This document shows positions 46,740-54,846 of a stretch of DNA of 64,000 nucleotides, piece after piece. The notes under the pieces are model-generated. The model made no database searches, was not told where the DNA came from, and saw nothing but the letters and a program-made list of their open reading frames with translations. The first letter of the stretch is position 1, and each line of letters starts with the position of its first letter. Both the position numbers and the translations under genes were made by a program. Source of the DNA: Crateriforma spongiae (GTDB taxonomy: Bacteria > Planctomycetota > Planctomycetia > Pirellulales > Pirellulaceae); NCBI RefSeq assembly GCF_012290005.1, contig NZ_JAAXMS010000007.1:229991-293990 (forward strand). The letters run 5' to 3'.

Positions 46740-46982
46740 TTATGACCAGTCCGGACCTTCGTCGCTGCCCGGATCGCCGCACCAAGCGGCCAATGCGGCG
46801 ATGACTTGATCGCGACCGGATGCATTGGTCCACAACGAATCGTCGACGTCCAAACGGATTTCGTATTCGCCTTCGCGGGTACAGTCGTCTTCGCCGCAAA
46901 AGTGTGGCACTTCGCTGACCCAAACGATCCGGTATAGGGGGACGTGCTTGTCATCGATAACGATAAGCGGCGATTGCGACAT
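46740..46982 (-). CDS. small acidic protein, unknown function
   Basis: This 80-residue soluble protein begins MSQSPLIVIDDKHVPLYRIVWVS. Three cysteines occur: two in HFCGEDDCTREGEYEIRL and one in the C-terminal LAAWCGDPGS. The C-terminus is acidic. Composition supports a real gene, but no family is recognised. It is convergent with the Trm112-like gene. The 308 bp that follow before the rhodanese gene hold no clear gene. Confidence 0.5.
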   Translation of the reverse strand: MSQSPLIVIDDKHVPLYRIVWVSEVPHFCGEDDCTREGEYEIRLDVDDSLWTNASGRDQVIAALAAWCGDPGSDEGPDWS

Positions 46983-47103
46983 GTCGTGACCTCATTCATC
47001 GGATGAATCGGTATCGCGGAAAACGGTCCCGCGTGTCGGCGGATGAACTCCCGGAGCTTCCTCTTTTTCCGCATTCCCGTGCTCGACCGCTACGTTCTGC
47101 AGT

Positions 47104-47313
47104 TTACAAGAAGTCGTCGAGATCGTAGCCGGGACTTTCGCGAATTTCGCTCGATCGGGAACCGAAGCGATCGAGCGTCCAAATTTCTGGGGCGTTGAAT
47201 CGTCCGCTGCGGCGCACCTCCGAGGGGTGATTCCGCCGATCAATCACCGGAGCATTCGACGACGCGTTTGGGCAAGCATCCGATCTGGCGTCAGTAGCGT
47301 GGCACGTCCGCAT
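47104..47313 (-). CDS. possible small reading frame behind the rhodanese gene
   Basis: This is a 69-residue candidate in the 46983-47290 gap. The last 30 residues (NAPEIWTLDRFGSRSSEIRE, then SPGYDLDDFL) read like ordinary protein sequence. The N-terminal half overlaps the rhodanese 3' end by 23 bp and is rich in Cys, Arg and Asn in a way typical of antisense or shifted frames. It could be a short real gene, a remnant, or chance. The rest of the gap shows no other feature. Confidence 0.25.
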   Translation of the reverse strand: MRTCHATDARSDACPNASSNAPVIDRRNHPSEVRRSGRFNAPEIWTLDRFGSRSSEIRESPGYDLDDFL

Positions 47314-47653
47314 CGATTTGTTGGCTCCACAAGTCGATCCCGCCAGACATGCTGGTTGAATTCGAAAATCCACTTTGTCGCAATGCAAACACCGCGTGCA
47401 GGCTTCGCACCCCGTGGTGGCAATAAACGATGATGGGACGATCGCGATAAGGTTCCAGTTCACCGATCCGACTCGGGAACTCGCTTAGTGGAATCAGCTT
47501 GGCTCCCTGGATCCGTGCTAGTTCAAATTCGTCCTGCTCTCGGACGTCGACTAGCACCACGTCCGGATTCTCCTGGATTGCGGTTTGTGATTGGACAACG
47601 GTGATTTCCAAGGGGACATCAGAATCGGGCAAAGCAAAGTCTCTGTCGGGCAA
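47291..47653 (-). CDS. rhodanese domain protein
   Basis: This single rhodanese domain of 120 residues would transfer sulfane sulfur or bind it as a persulfide. The active-site loop is YCHHGVRS with the catalytic Cys, preceded by VVLVDVREQDEFELARI. It ends in the usual GGIDLWSQ block. The start is TTG at 47653; no ATG or GTG fits better before the fold. It may supply or receive sulfur together with the CoA-disulfide reductase fusion 2 kb away, but the two are not in one operon. Confidence 0.85.
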   Translation of the reverse strand: MPDRDFALPDSDVPLEITVVQSQTAIQENPDVVLVDVREQDEFELARIQGAKLIPLSEFPSRIGELEPYRDRPIIVYCHHGVRSLHAVFALRQSGFSNSTSMSGGIDLWSQQIDADVPRY

Positions 47654-47698
47654 ACTTAGGGCAAGGCGAGCATTGGGTCAGATCGACAAACGGATCAC

Positions 47699-48619
47699 CT
47701 ATTGAGACGGCGGCTGGTTGGGGGGCGAAATGGAGGCCAGGATCCGCGTGTGGAAGATGATTTGATCGGGGTACATGGAAAACACCATGTCCGGATAGAA
47801 CGCCGAGATCAATCGCTCCAGCGAGACCGTGTCACGCCGTGTCGAACTGTACGAATTGATCATCGATTCGGACAAGCTGATGCGATGATCGGATTGATTC
47901 AACCCGGCCAGTTCCCTGGCACGCTGTTCCGCCGCTTTCATCGCTTGTTGCACCATCGTCAAACGTTTCTGGGTGGTCAAGTTAGCGGCAAACAACGCGA
48001 TCGGGCGTGATATTTGGCTGGACGACGGTGAATAGATCACTGATCGCGAAGATGACGATGATTCCACCAAGTCCTCCGGTGGAAGGACTTGTAAAAGGTT
48101 TTGAAGTTGTTGTTGACCTTCGACCAAGTTTGATTCTTGGTCGAGTGCTCGGTCGTCCATTTCGTCCAAGATCAGCATGACACAGCGGGCGATCGTTTTC
48201 GGTTCGCTGGTGACGCCGTTGCGAGCCCGAAGAGCAATGGAACTGACGGACTGCGATTCCGGACCGGCGGAAAAGAACGCGGAGTGTATGTGAGCTTGGT
48301 CGCACCCCATTTCCGCTGCGGCACGTTCAATGACCAGCCGGCGTCGACGCAAACCTTCGATCGCGTCTTGGGAATCGGTCGCGCTGCTGGTTAAGGGAAT
48401 CACCAGTGCGATGTGTGTGGGGGCCAACGCGGTCTGGCTGACATGCTGGATTGAAAAACGATGCGCCGTGTCGGTTTGACTTGCGGCGTTCGCACCGGCC
48501 GGATTCACTTTCGCGGTCGTTGTATCGTCGGCGCTGACCGATCGATGTTGGCCGGTCAACAACAAGCAGATGATCACCACCGTGGCAGCGACAAGCCGGT
48601 GAACGTTTGCGAACGACAT
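47699..48619 (-). CDS. exported protein, possibly SIMPL-like
   Basis: From the ATG at 48619 the protein has 306 residues. A signal peptide covers about 1-31 (hydrophobic 9-22). The body has helical and strand segments. MKAAEQRARELAGL near residue 232 and FSMYPDQIIFHTRIL near the end recall the SIMPL/DUF541 fold. The match is weak. A Ser-rich run (ESSSSSRSVIYSPSSS) lies at about 185-200. A further ATG at 48625 is two codons upstream. No clear partner genes. Confidence 0.55.
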   Translation of the reverse strand: MSFANVHRLVAATVVIICLLLTGQHRSVSADDTTTAKVNPAGANAASQTDTAHRFSIQHVSQTALAPTHIALVIPLTSSATDSQDAIEGLRRRRLVIERAAAEMGCDQAHIHSAFFSAGPESQSVSSIALRARNGVTSEPKTIARCVMLILDEMDDRALDQESNLVEGQQQLQNLLQVLPPEDLVESSSSSRSVIYSPSSSQISRPIALFAANLTTQKRLTMVQQAMKAAEQRARELAGLNQSDHRISLSESMINSYSSTRRDTVSLERLISAFYPDMVFSMYPDQIIFHTRILASISPPNQPPSQ

Positions 48620-48704
48620 GACCATGACCCCTCGTGAATAGACCCAAAAATCGGCTGGCAAAACCGAGAGACATCATAGCCAATCCACCACTCTGAAACA
48701 TAAA

Positions 48705-48732
48705 ACGACCACCGCCAGGAAGCGGCGGTCGT
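48705..48732 (-). terminator. rho-independent terminator of the metal efflux operon
   Basis: Read on the minus strand, ACGACCGCCGC pairs with GCGGTGGTCGT across a 6-nt loop. This is an 11-bp stem with one G-U pair, followed directly by TTTATGTTT. It lies about 47 bp after the stop of the lipoprotein gene at 48779, at the end of the efflux operon. The upstream arm on the plus strand has one mismatch, so it works best leftward. Confidence 0.7.
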
Positions 48733-48778
48733 GTCATTTCAGGCACGGTCGCGATTCGCGTGATTGAACGCTGAAACG

Positions 48779-49147
48779 CTACATGGTCGGGGCCGGCGGG
48801 CGTTCGCCAAATTTGGCTTCGTAGCGTGCGGCGAACGCCTCAAAATTCTCCGGATGGCACTTGAAACACTGCGAATCTGGTCGGTTGTGTTCATCGCACC
48901 AGTCACCCTTGGCCTGGAAATCGGCCAACAGGGATGTGTCACATAGTGGGCATTCGGATTCGGGGACTCCGTGTTCGCGGCACCACCAGCCACTGTGATC
49001 ATCCGCCATCGCCACGACTTCATCACCGCCCTGGCCATCGACCTGTTGTGTGGACAACGATTCGTCGCTTTCGCTCTGGCAACCGGTCAACAGACAGGCT
49101 CCGGTGCAAAGAACGACAGCCATGAAATGGTTCGTATAACTCATCAC
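48779..49147 (-). CDS. lipoprotein with duplicated Cys/His metal-binding motif
   Basis: This 122-residue lipoprotein has a lipobox LLTGC (Cys23). A Ser/Glu/Asp-rich linker follows. Two copies of one motif are seen: C56-x2-H59-x2-P62-x3-C66-x2-C69 and C84-x2-H87-x2-P90-x3-C94-x2-C97, each preceded by Trp. Each copy has four ligands of the kind that bind zinc or other soft metals. The same motif occurs in the adaptor protein of the operon. The start overlaps the pump gene's stop by 4 bp. Binding of the exported metal in the periplasm is a reasonable inference; no family name is known to me. Confidence 0.75.
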   Translation of the reverse strand: MMSYTNHFMAVVLCTGACLLTGCQSESDESLSTQQVDGQGGDEVVAMADDHSGWWCREHGVPESECPLCDTSLLADFQAKGDWCDEHNRPDSQCFKCHPENFEAFAARYEAKFGERPPAPTM

Positions 49148-52100
49148 GATTCTCTCTCAGAAGACAACAAGGAATGGCCCGCGTCCGCAGATGCGGAACT
49201 TGGGCCGGAAGGAAGGGATGTGCAGCCCGTGCCAAGATCATCAGCACTTCTTTCCGCCGATGACGTCAGCGATGGGCGATCGGTGGGTGGGCGATCGGTG
49301 GCATCGCGAACGACCACGTACAAGACTCGTAACACCAACAACGACATCACGGTCGCACTGATAACGCCACCGATGACTACGGTGGCCAACGGACGCTGGA
49401 CTTCGGCACCCATGCCATCGCTGAACGCCATGGGGACAAAGCCCAACGCGGCGACCAGAGTGGTCATCAGCACCGGACGTAAACGTGTCATTGCCGCTTG
49501 ATGAACCGCTTGCTGAAGCGGAACGCCTTGGCGACGCAACGCTCCGATGGTCGACACCAACAGCATGTCGTCCAGCACGGCGACGCCCGACAATGCAACG
49601 AATCCGATCGCCGCACTGATCGAAAACGGCATGTCGCGAATCCATAAGGCAAAGATTCCGCCTGTCCAAGCGAACGGGATTCCGGTGAAAACACGGACCG
49701 TGTCAATCAGATTGCCATACGTCATGTAGAGCAGGCTTAGGATCAACGCCAGCGCGATCGGTACGACGATCATCAGACGCTGTCGCCCGCGAATCATGTG
49801 TTCAAACTGGCCACCGAATTCGACGTAGTATCGGGACGATGGCATGACGATGTTTTGAGCGATCGCGGCCCGGGCTTCTCGAACAAAGCTGCCGACATCA
49901 CGCCCACGAACATTGACCGAAACGGTGACGCGGCGTTGTCCCCATTCGCGGGCGATCTGGGACGGGCCGGTGGTTACCGTGACGTCGGCCAAGCGTTCCA
50001 GGGGGATTTGTTGGCCGCTGGGTGTGGTCACCGGGATCGATCGAATCGACGGAACATCATGTCGCGCATCGTCGATCAAGGTCACGGTAAGCGGGAATCG
50101 CAATTGGCCTTCGAAAACGTCACCGACCGGTCGGTTTCCGATGGCCTGGACCAGGTCCAACACTTCCGCTGCGGCGATCCCGTACCGGGCGATTTCGTCT
50201 TGGCGGATGCGGACCTGAAGCATCGGTTGGCCGGTCAACTGAGTCGCGCCGACGTCGGCGGCCCCCTCAATTCGCAGCAATTGTGTCTCGATCTCGCCGG
50301 CCTTTTCCGCCAGCGTCTCCAGGTCATCACCGTAAAGCTTGACGGCGATGTCAGATCGTGAACCGGTGCCCATTTCATCCAGCCGCAACTTGATCGGTTG
50401 GGTATAGGCAAGACGCTGTCCTGGCAGATCCCGCAACACTTGTTCGATCAATGCGGTCAATTCGCCCTGTGTGCCCGCTTTGACCCATTGGTCGCGTGGG
50501 CGAAGCGTGATGAAGACATCGGTCAGTTCCAATCCCATCGGATCGGTGGCGATCTCCGCTGATCCGATGCGGCTCCAGACGTGCGCGACCTCATCGGGAA
50601 ACGATTCCAAGATGGCGCGTTCCATTTGGGTGTTGAACCGAATGGAATCTTCCAGTTCCGTTCCCGCCAATCGAACCACATTGATCGCAACGGCGCCTTC
50701 GGAAAGCTGAGGCATGAACTCGGTCCCCAGATTCGGGGCGATCATTCCAAACGCCACGACCAGCACGCCGGCTGCTAACCCGATCACCGCCAGCTTTTGG
50801 TTCATCGTGAACCGCAACACCGGTTCGTAAAGCCGTTGCAGCACGCGGACAAGCCATGGTTCGCGTCGGATCACGCGTTTGGGCATCAGTAGGCTGGCCA
50901 ACACTGGCATCAGAGTCATTGACATCAGCATCGATCCGGCCAAAGCAAAGATGACGGTCATCGCCATCGGCCGAAACATTTTGCCTTCGATGCCTTCCAG
51001 CGTCAGAATCGGCAGGTACACGATCATGATGATCAGTTCACCGAACAGCGTCGGGCCTCGGACCTCCATGGCCGCATCGCGGATGATTTCCAACCTTGAT
51101 TTGCTCTGTCGTTCACCGACGATGCCCAGGTGGCGGACGCAGTTTTCAATCATCACCACTGAACTGTCGACGACCAGGCCGAAGTCGATGGCGCCCAGGC
51201 TCAGTAGGCTGGCCGCGATGCCGAATCGCCACATGCCGGTGAACGCGAATAGCATCGACAAAGGAATTGCCAGTGCGACGATCAGGCCGGCACGCAGGCT
51301 GCCCAGAAAGATAAACAAGATGGCCACCACCAACAGACCGCCTTCGAAAAGGTTTCGGCGGACTGTTTCGATCACCGAATCGACCAGTTCGGTGCGGTCA
51401 TACATCGTGACCAATTGCATCCCGCTTGGCAGGTTGTCACGGATTTCTTCGATCTTGGTCTTCAGTTCGTGGGTGTACTGATGGGTGTTTTCGCCCATCA
51501 GCATGAACCCCAAACCCATCACCGCTTCGCCACGTCCGTCGGCGGATACCGCGCCGCGTCGAATTTCATGACCGATGTCGACGTTTGCGACATCGCGGAT
51601 GCGAATCGGCGTTCCCTCGGACGCTTTGACGACGATGTCGCCGATCTGTTCGACGTTGGTGGTCCGGCCGATTCCTTGGACCAGCAACATTTCGCCCAGT
51701 CGATCGATCTTGCCACCACCGACGTTTCGATTGTTCTGTTGCAAAGCGACGATGACATCGGTGAACGTCAGTTGACGGGCGATCAGGCGTGCCGGATCAA
51801 CACGCACTTGGAACTGTTTTTCAAAGCCGCCCCAACTGTTGATCTCTGCCGTACCGGCGACGGTTCGAAGTTGTGGTTTGACGATCCAGTCTTGGGCGGT
51901 TCGCAATTCGGTCAACAAACGTTGGCGCTGTTGCGGTGACAGTTCCGTGAAATCGACGTCTGGATACGTCAGGACGTAATGAAAGACCTCTCCCAAGCCG
52001 GTTGCGACCGGCCCCATCGTTGGCGGTGACACTCCAAAAGGTAGTGTGACGGTGGCCAAGCGTTCGGCGACAACTTGACGTGCAAAGTAGATGTCGGTGT

Positions 52101-52398
52101 CGTCATCGAATGTGACGACGACTTGTGAGAACCCGAACTTGGAAACCGAGCGAATGTTCTGAAGCGACGGCATGCCGCTGAGAGCTTGCTCGATACGGTA
52201 GGTGATTTGGCGTTCAATCTCCTCCGGTCCCAGGGCGGGCGCGGTCGTGTTGATCTGCACCATCACCGGCGTCGTGTCGGGGAACGCGTCAATGTCCAGT
52301 TGGGACAGCGCGTACGCCCCGGTGCCGAACAATGCGACCAGGCTTAGCAACACCGCCGCACGGTGTCGCAGGGACAGTTCAATCAGATGCTTCAGCAT
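49144..52398 (-). CDS. heavy-metal efflux RND pump, CzcA/CusA family
   Basis: This proton-driven inner-membrane pump exports divalent or monovalent metal ions from the periplasm or cytoplasm. It has 1,084 residues from the ATG at 52398. TM1 is at about 11-32, followed by DIDAFPDTTPVMVQI, a CzcA-type signature. TM4 holds AIDFGLVVDSSVVMIEN (about 400-416). The D-F-G-x3-D core is characteristic of divalent-cation (Zn/Co/Ni) pumps rather than the Cu/Ag type, though two Ser residues replace the usual Gly-Ala. A second porter repeat follows, with TM7-TM12. The adaptor gene is 10 bp upstream. Confidence 0.92.
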   Translation of the reverse strand: MLKHLIELSLRHRAAVLLSLVALFGTGAYALSQLDIDAFPDTTPVMVQINTTAPALGPEEIERQITYRIEQALSGMPSLQNIRSVSKFGFSQVVVTFDDDTDIYFARQVVAERLATVTLPFGVSPPTMGPVATGLGEVFHYVLTYPDVDFTELSPQQRQRLLTELRTAQDWIVKPQLRTVAGTAEINSWGGFEKQFQVRVDPARLIARQLTFTDVIVALQQNNRNVGGGKIDRLGEMLLVQGIGRTTNVEQIGDIVVKASEGTPIRIRDVANVDIGHEIRRGAVSADGRGEAVMGLGFMLMGENTHQYTHELKTKIEEIRDNLPSGMQLVTMYDRTELVDSVIETVRRNLFEGGLLVVAILFIFLGSLRAGLIVALAIPLSMLFAFTGMWRFGIAASLLSLGAIDFGLVVDSSVVMIENCVRHLGIVGERQSKSRLEIIRDAAMEVRGPTLFGELIIMIVYLPILTLEGIEGKMFRPMAMTVIFALAGSMLMSMTLMPVLASLLMPKRVIRREPWLVRVLQRLYEPVLRFTMNQKLAVIGLAAGVLVVAFGMIAPNLGTEFMPQLSEGAVAINVVRLAGTELEDSIRFNTQMERAILESFPDEVAHVWSRIGSAEIATDPMGLELTDVFITLRPRDQWVKAGTQGELTALIEQVLRDLPGQRLAYTQPIKLRLDEMGTGSRSDIAVKLYGDDLETLAEKAGEIETQLLRIEGAADVGATQLTGQPMLQVRIRQDEIARYGIAAAEVLDLVQAIGNRPVGDVFEGQLRFPLTVTLIDDARHDVPSIRSIPVTTPSGQQIPLERLADVTVTTGPSQIAREWGQRRVTVSVNVRGRDVGSFVREARAAIAQNIVMPSSRYYVEFGGQFEHMIRGRQRLMIVVPIALALILSLLYMTYGNLIDTVRVFTGIPFAWTGGIFALWIRDMPFSISAAIGFVALSGVAVLDDMLLVSTIGALRRQGVPLQQAVHQAAMTRLRPVLMTTLVAALGFVPMAFSDGMGAEVQRPLATVVIGGVISATVMSLLVLRVLYVVVRDATDRPPTDRPSLTSSAERSADDLGTGCTSLPSGPSSASADAGHSLLSSERES

Positions 52399-52408
52399 GT
52401 CGATGGAC

Positions 52409-54028
52409 TTAGCGACCGCAGGTGCATCCGGCGCCCAAATTGCCACGCAGCAATTGGGCTCTCAGGACGTCGCTGCCCTTGGTTGCCACGACTTCGCCGG
52501 GAAGAACGCCGGCGATGATTTCGACAAATCCGGCCTGTCTCGCGCCCGGGCGAACCGACCGGGTGACAAAGAACTTTGGTCGGTCCTTTTCAAAAAATCT
52601 GGAGTCACGCACAAAGACCACGTGCCCGTCCCCGTCCCACTGCAATGCGGTTTCGGGCACGACGATCGAATCGGGTTCCTGTCGCAAGATGACTTGGCCC
52701 AATCCGAACGACTCGTTGCGCAAACTCTGGTCTGGGTTTTTCAATACCGCGCGGACCGCGACGGTGCGTGTGGTGGGATCCACATCGGTGCTGATCCAGG
52801 TCAATTGTCCTTCGTGCGTTTTGTCTTGACCGTCAGGACGATAGCGAACGGTTTGACCCAGATGAACCCATTCGGCCTGTTCAGCGGGAACTCGCAAATC
52901 CAGCCAAACTTGACGCGTGTCGACGACGCGGAAAAGCTCATTGCCGCGATTGACCACTTCGCCGACATTGGTGCGAAGTTGGGTTACGACGCCTTGCAGC
53001 GGAGCGGCGACGACGATCAGATTGGATCCGGAAAGGTCTTGTGGCCAAGCCTCATTGGATTCCGGACGTCCCAGACGCCGGACGGTCATCTTTGCCGCTT
53101 CCAATTCAAGCGTTCGCAAACGATCGATATCGATGGGCAGTCCCAGGTTGGCCAATCGTCCGGCCGCGTCGTCCACATCGGCACGTGCCTGTTGCAACTG
53201 GTTTTCAGCATCCAGAATTCGCTTGCCTGAAACGGCGCTGCCGGCCAACGGACGCAAACGACGAAGGTTGTCGCGACAGAAATGTTCGTGCGAAAGCGCC
53301 GCTTGCAATTCGGCTTTGATTCGTCCGGCTTCGGCACAGTCGACAATCCCCAGCGTCTGGCCTTGGTCGACCCATTGCCCGATTTGGACCAGGATGCGTT
53401 TGACCGTTCCATCGGCCGGCGGCGACACCTGAGCCAGCTTGGTTGCATCGTACCGAACGATGCCCGCCGCATCGATGGATTCGATCACGGTGCGGCGGGT
53501 CACCGGTTCGACATCCACGCCGGCCTTCTCCATTGCCTGCATCGAAGCGAATTGAATGCGGACACCGGCGGTGCTGCTGATCGGCAAGTTCGTCGGGCGC
53601 GGCATGGACTGAAGCGCGTGATCGGCACGCCGCAGATCTTGATCGGTCACCTCGGCCGGTTGCGATGTTTCGGCCAGTGTCGGATTTTCCAATACGCACC
53701 CGTGGACGCCGTGCGTATTGCAGTACGTCAACGAAGGTGCGTCGTCCAGCAAGTTTGGCCGACAAACGATACAGATTTCTTCGGGGACACCGTGGCTGGG
53801 GCACCAATTTGCCTTCGCGTCGGGCGTCTGGTTCGCCGTCAACGTTGAAAAACTTGGCAGCGTCCATCCGGTGGCATGACCGTACCAAGCCAAGACGCCT
53901 AGCACCGCGAAAACGCATGCCGTGGGGATCCAGCTGGTGGCTTTCCATACGATCGTACGGATCGATGTCGCGGGACGTTCCAGCGAATCGGACGGCTTGG
54001 GATTGGACACAGAAACGGTGGGCGGCAT
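52409..54028 (-). CDS. heavy-metal RND adaptor (CzcB/CusB family) with N-terminal Cys/His modules
   Basis: This is the periplasmic adaptor of the metal pump, with 539 residues from the ATG at 54028 (GGAGGC lies 7 bp upstream; a GTG one codon earlier is possible). A membrane anchor lies at about 32-52. Two Cys/His modules follow: W75-C76-x2-H79-x2-P82-x3-C86-x2-C89 and a reduced copy, C103-x2-H106-x2-H109-x-C111. The CusB-like body has a lipoyl half (PPADGTVKRILVQIGQWVDQ) and a coiled coil (~235-300). The C-terminus ends CTC-G-R (Cys535, Cys537), again a possible metal site. Confidence 0.88.
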   Translation of the reverse strand: MPPTVSVSNPKPSDSLERPATSIRTIVWKATSWIPTACVFAVLGVLAWYGHATGWTLPSFSTLTANQTPDAKANWCPSHGVPEEICIVCRPNLLDDAPSLTYCNTHGVHGCVLENPTLAETSQPAEVTDQDLRRADHALQSMPRPTNLPISSTAGVRIQFASMQAMEKAGVDVEPVTRRTVIESIDAAGIVRYDATKLAQVSPPADGTVKRILVQIGQWVDQGQTLGIVDCAEAGRIKAELQAALSHEHFCRDNLRRLRPLAGSAVSGKRILDAENQLQQARADVDDAAGRLANLGLPIDIDRLRTLELEAAKMTVRRLGRPESNEAWPQDLSGSNLIVVAAPLQGVVTQLRTNVGEVVNRGNELFRVVDTRQVWLDLRVPAEQAEWVHLGQTVRYRPDGQDKTHEGQLTWISTDVDPTTRTVAVRAVLKNPDQSLRNESFGLGQVILRQEPDSIVVPETALQWDGDGHVVFVRDSRFFEKDRPKFFVTRSVRPGARQAGFVEIIAGVLPGEVVATKGSDVLRAQLLRGNLGAGCTCGR

Positions 54029-54060
54029 CACATTGCCTCCGTGGGCGGTACGTCAGGAAT

Positions 54061-54083
54061 CGTCGGAACGTGATGTTCCGACG
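54061..54083. promoter_or_regulatory. perfect 9-bp inverted repeat in the adaptor leader
   Basis: CGTCGGAAC (54061-54069) and GTTCCGACG (54075-54083) flank a 5-bp spacer. The repeat lies 32 bp before the adaptor start on the minus strand, between the Cys-rich gene and the adaptor. It could be an operator for a metal-responsive regulator or an RNA hairpin that separates expression of the two genes. No T-run follows it, so a classical terminator is unlikely. Confidence 0.65.
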
Positions 54084-54191
54084 CTGCGTGCATGCCCGAA
54101 GCGATTTGACGTCATCAATGGTCACCGTAGGACCAGACGTCAGGGACAGGCACGTGTTGAAATCGACAAAACCAAGGGGTTCGATCGATCG

Positions 54192-54638
54192 TTACAAACG
54201 CAACGTGCACTGAAGCAGCAAGCGGTCTTTCCCGCCGATCGACAGACCCACGTCGTCATGCGAACGTCGAAGGCGTATCTCGCGAGGCATGATCGGGTGG
54301 TCCAAACCATCGTTACCGTCGATGAAATGGAACAGGTCCGTCGGACGTGTCGAATCCACCACCGCATCGGGCAGCAGAGCCCCATGACAGATGCAGTCGT
54401 GGCAATCACCCGGACAATCCACCGGTTGCGGATCGCCAGTATCGTCGACCAGTTCATCAGCCGCGTCGGTGTCGCAACCACAGCAATGGTCGCAAGCGAA
54501 CGCAGCACCAGCGGGTACGTTGGTGCCGATACCCAACGTTGATGCACCATCAACCGCCGCTGCACAACAGCACCGATCCAGTGCCGGACAAGCCAGCACG
54601 GTAAGGATCAGACACAGATGCAGAAAACGCTCGAACAA
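54192..54638 (-). CDS. Cys-rich exported protein of the metal efflux locus
   Basis: This 148-residue protein has an N-terminal hydrophobic export segment (about 4-20) and 14 cysteines. The clusters are C23-C24-C25, C49-x2-C52-C53-x-C55 (CDHCCGC) and C75-x3-C79-x2-C82-x-C84 (CPGDCHDCIC). Its C-terminal half has Asp and His residues. It lies 160 bp upstream of the adaptor gene on the same strand. No family is recognised. A periplasmic metal-binding or metallochaperone role is plausible because the neighbours are metal efflux genes, but this is inference. Confidence 0.68.
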   Translation of the reverse strand: MFERFLHLCLILTVLACPALDRCCCAAAVDGASTLGIGTNVPAGAAFACDHCCGCDTDAADELVDDTGDPQPVDCPGDCHDCICHGALLPDAVVDSTRPTDLFHFIDGNDGLDHPIMPREIRLRRSHDDVGLSIGGKDRLLLQCTLRL

Positions 54639-54846
54639 GTCGCGAAACTATGGTGCGGGGATAACGGAAGAATCGGAGGGGGGAGGCGATGCGACCGCAG
54701 CATTGAAGGTCGCCGGCCGGGCGTGGCTGGGTACCAGTGCTATACAAAATGTCGCTAAGCAAACCGCGGCCAAACGATCGTCGTCGCCTACCTTACCCAT
54801 TGTTCAAGCCATTTCCGGCCAGGTCAACTTTGAAAATTGTGTCGAT

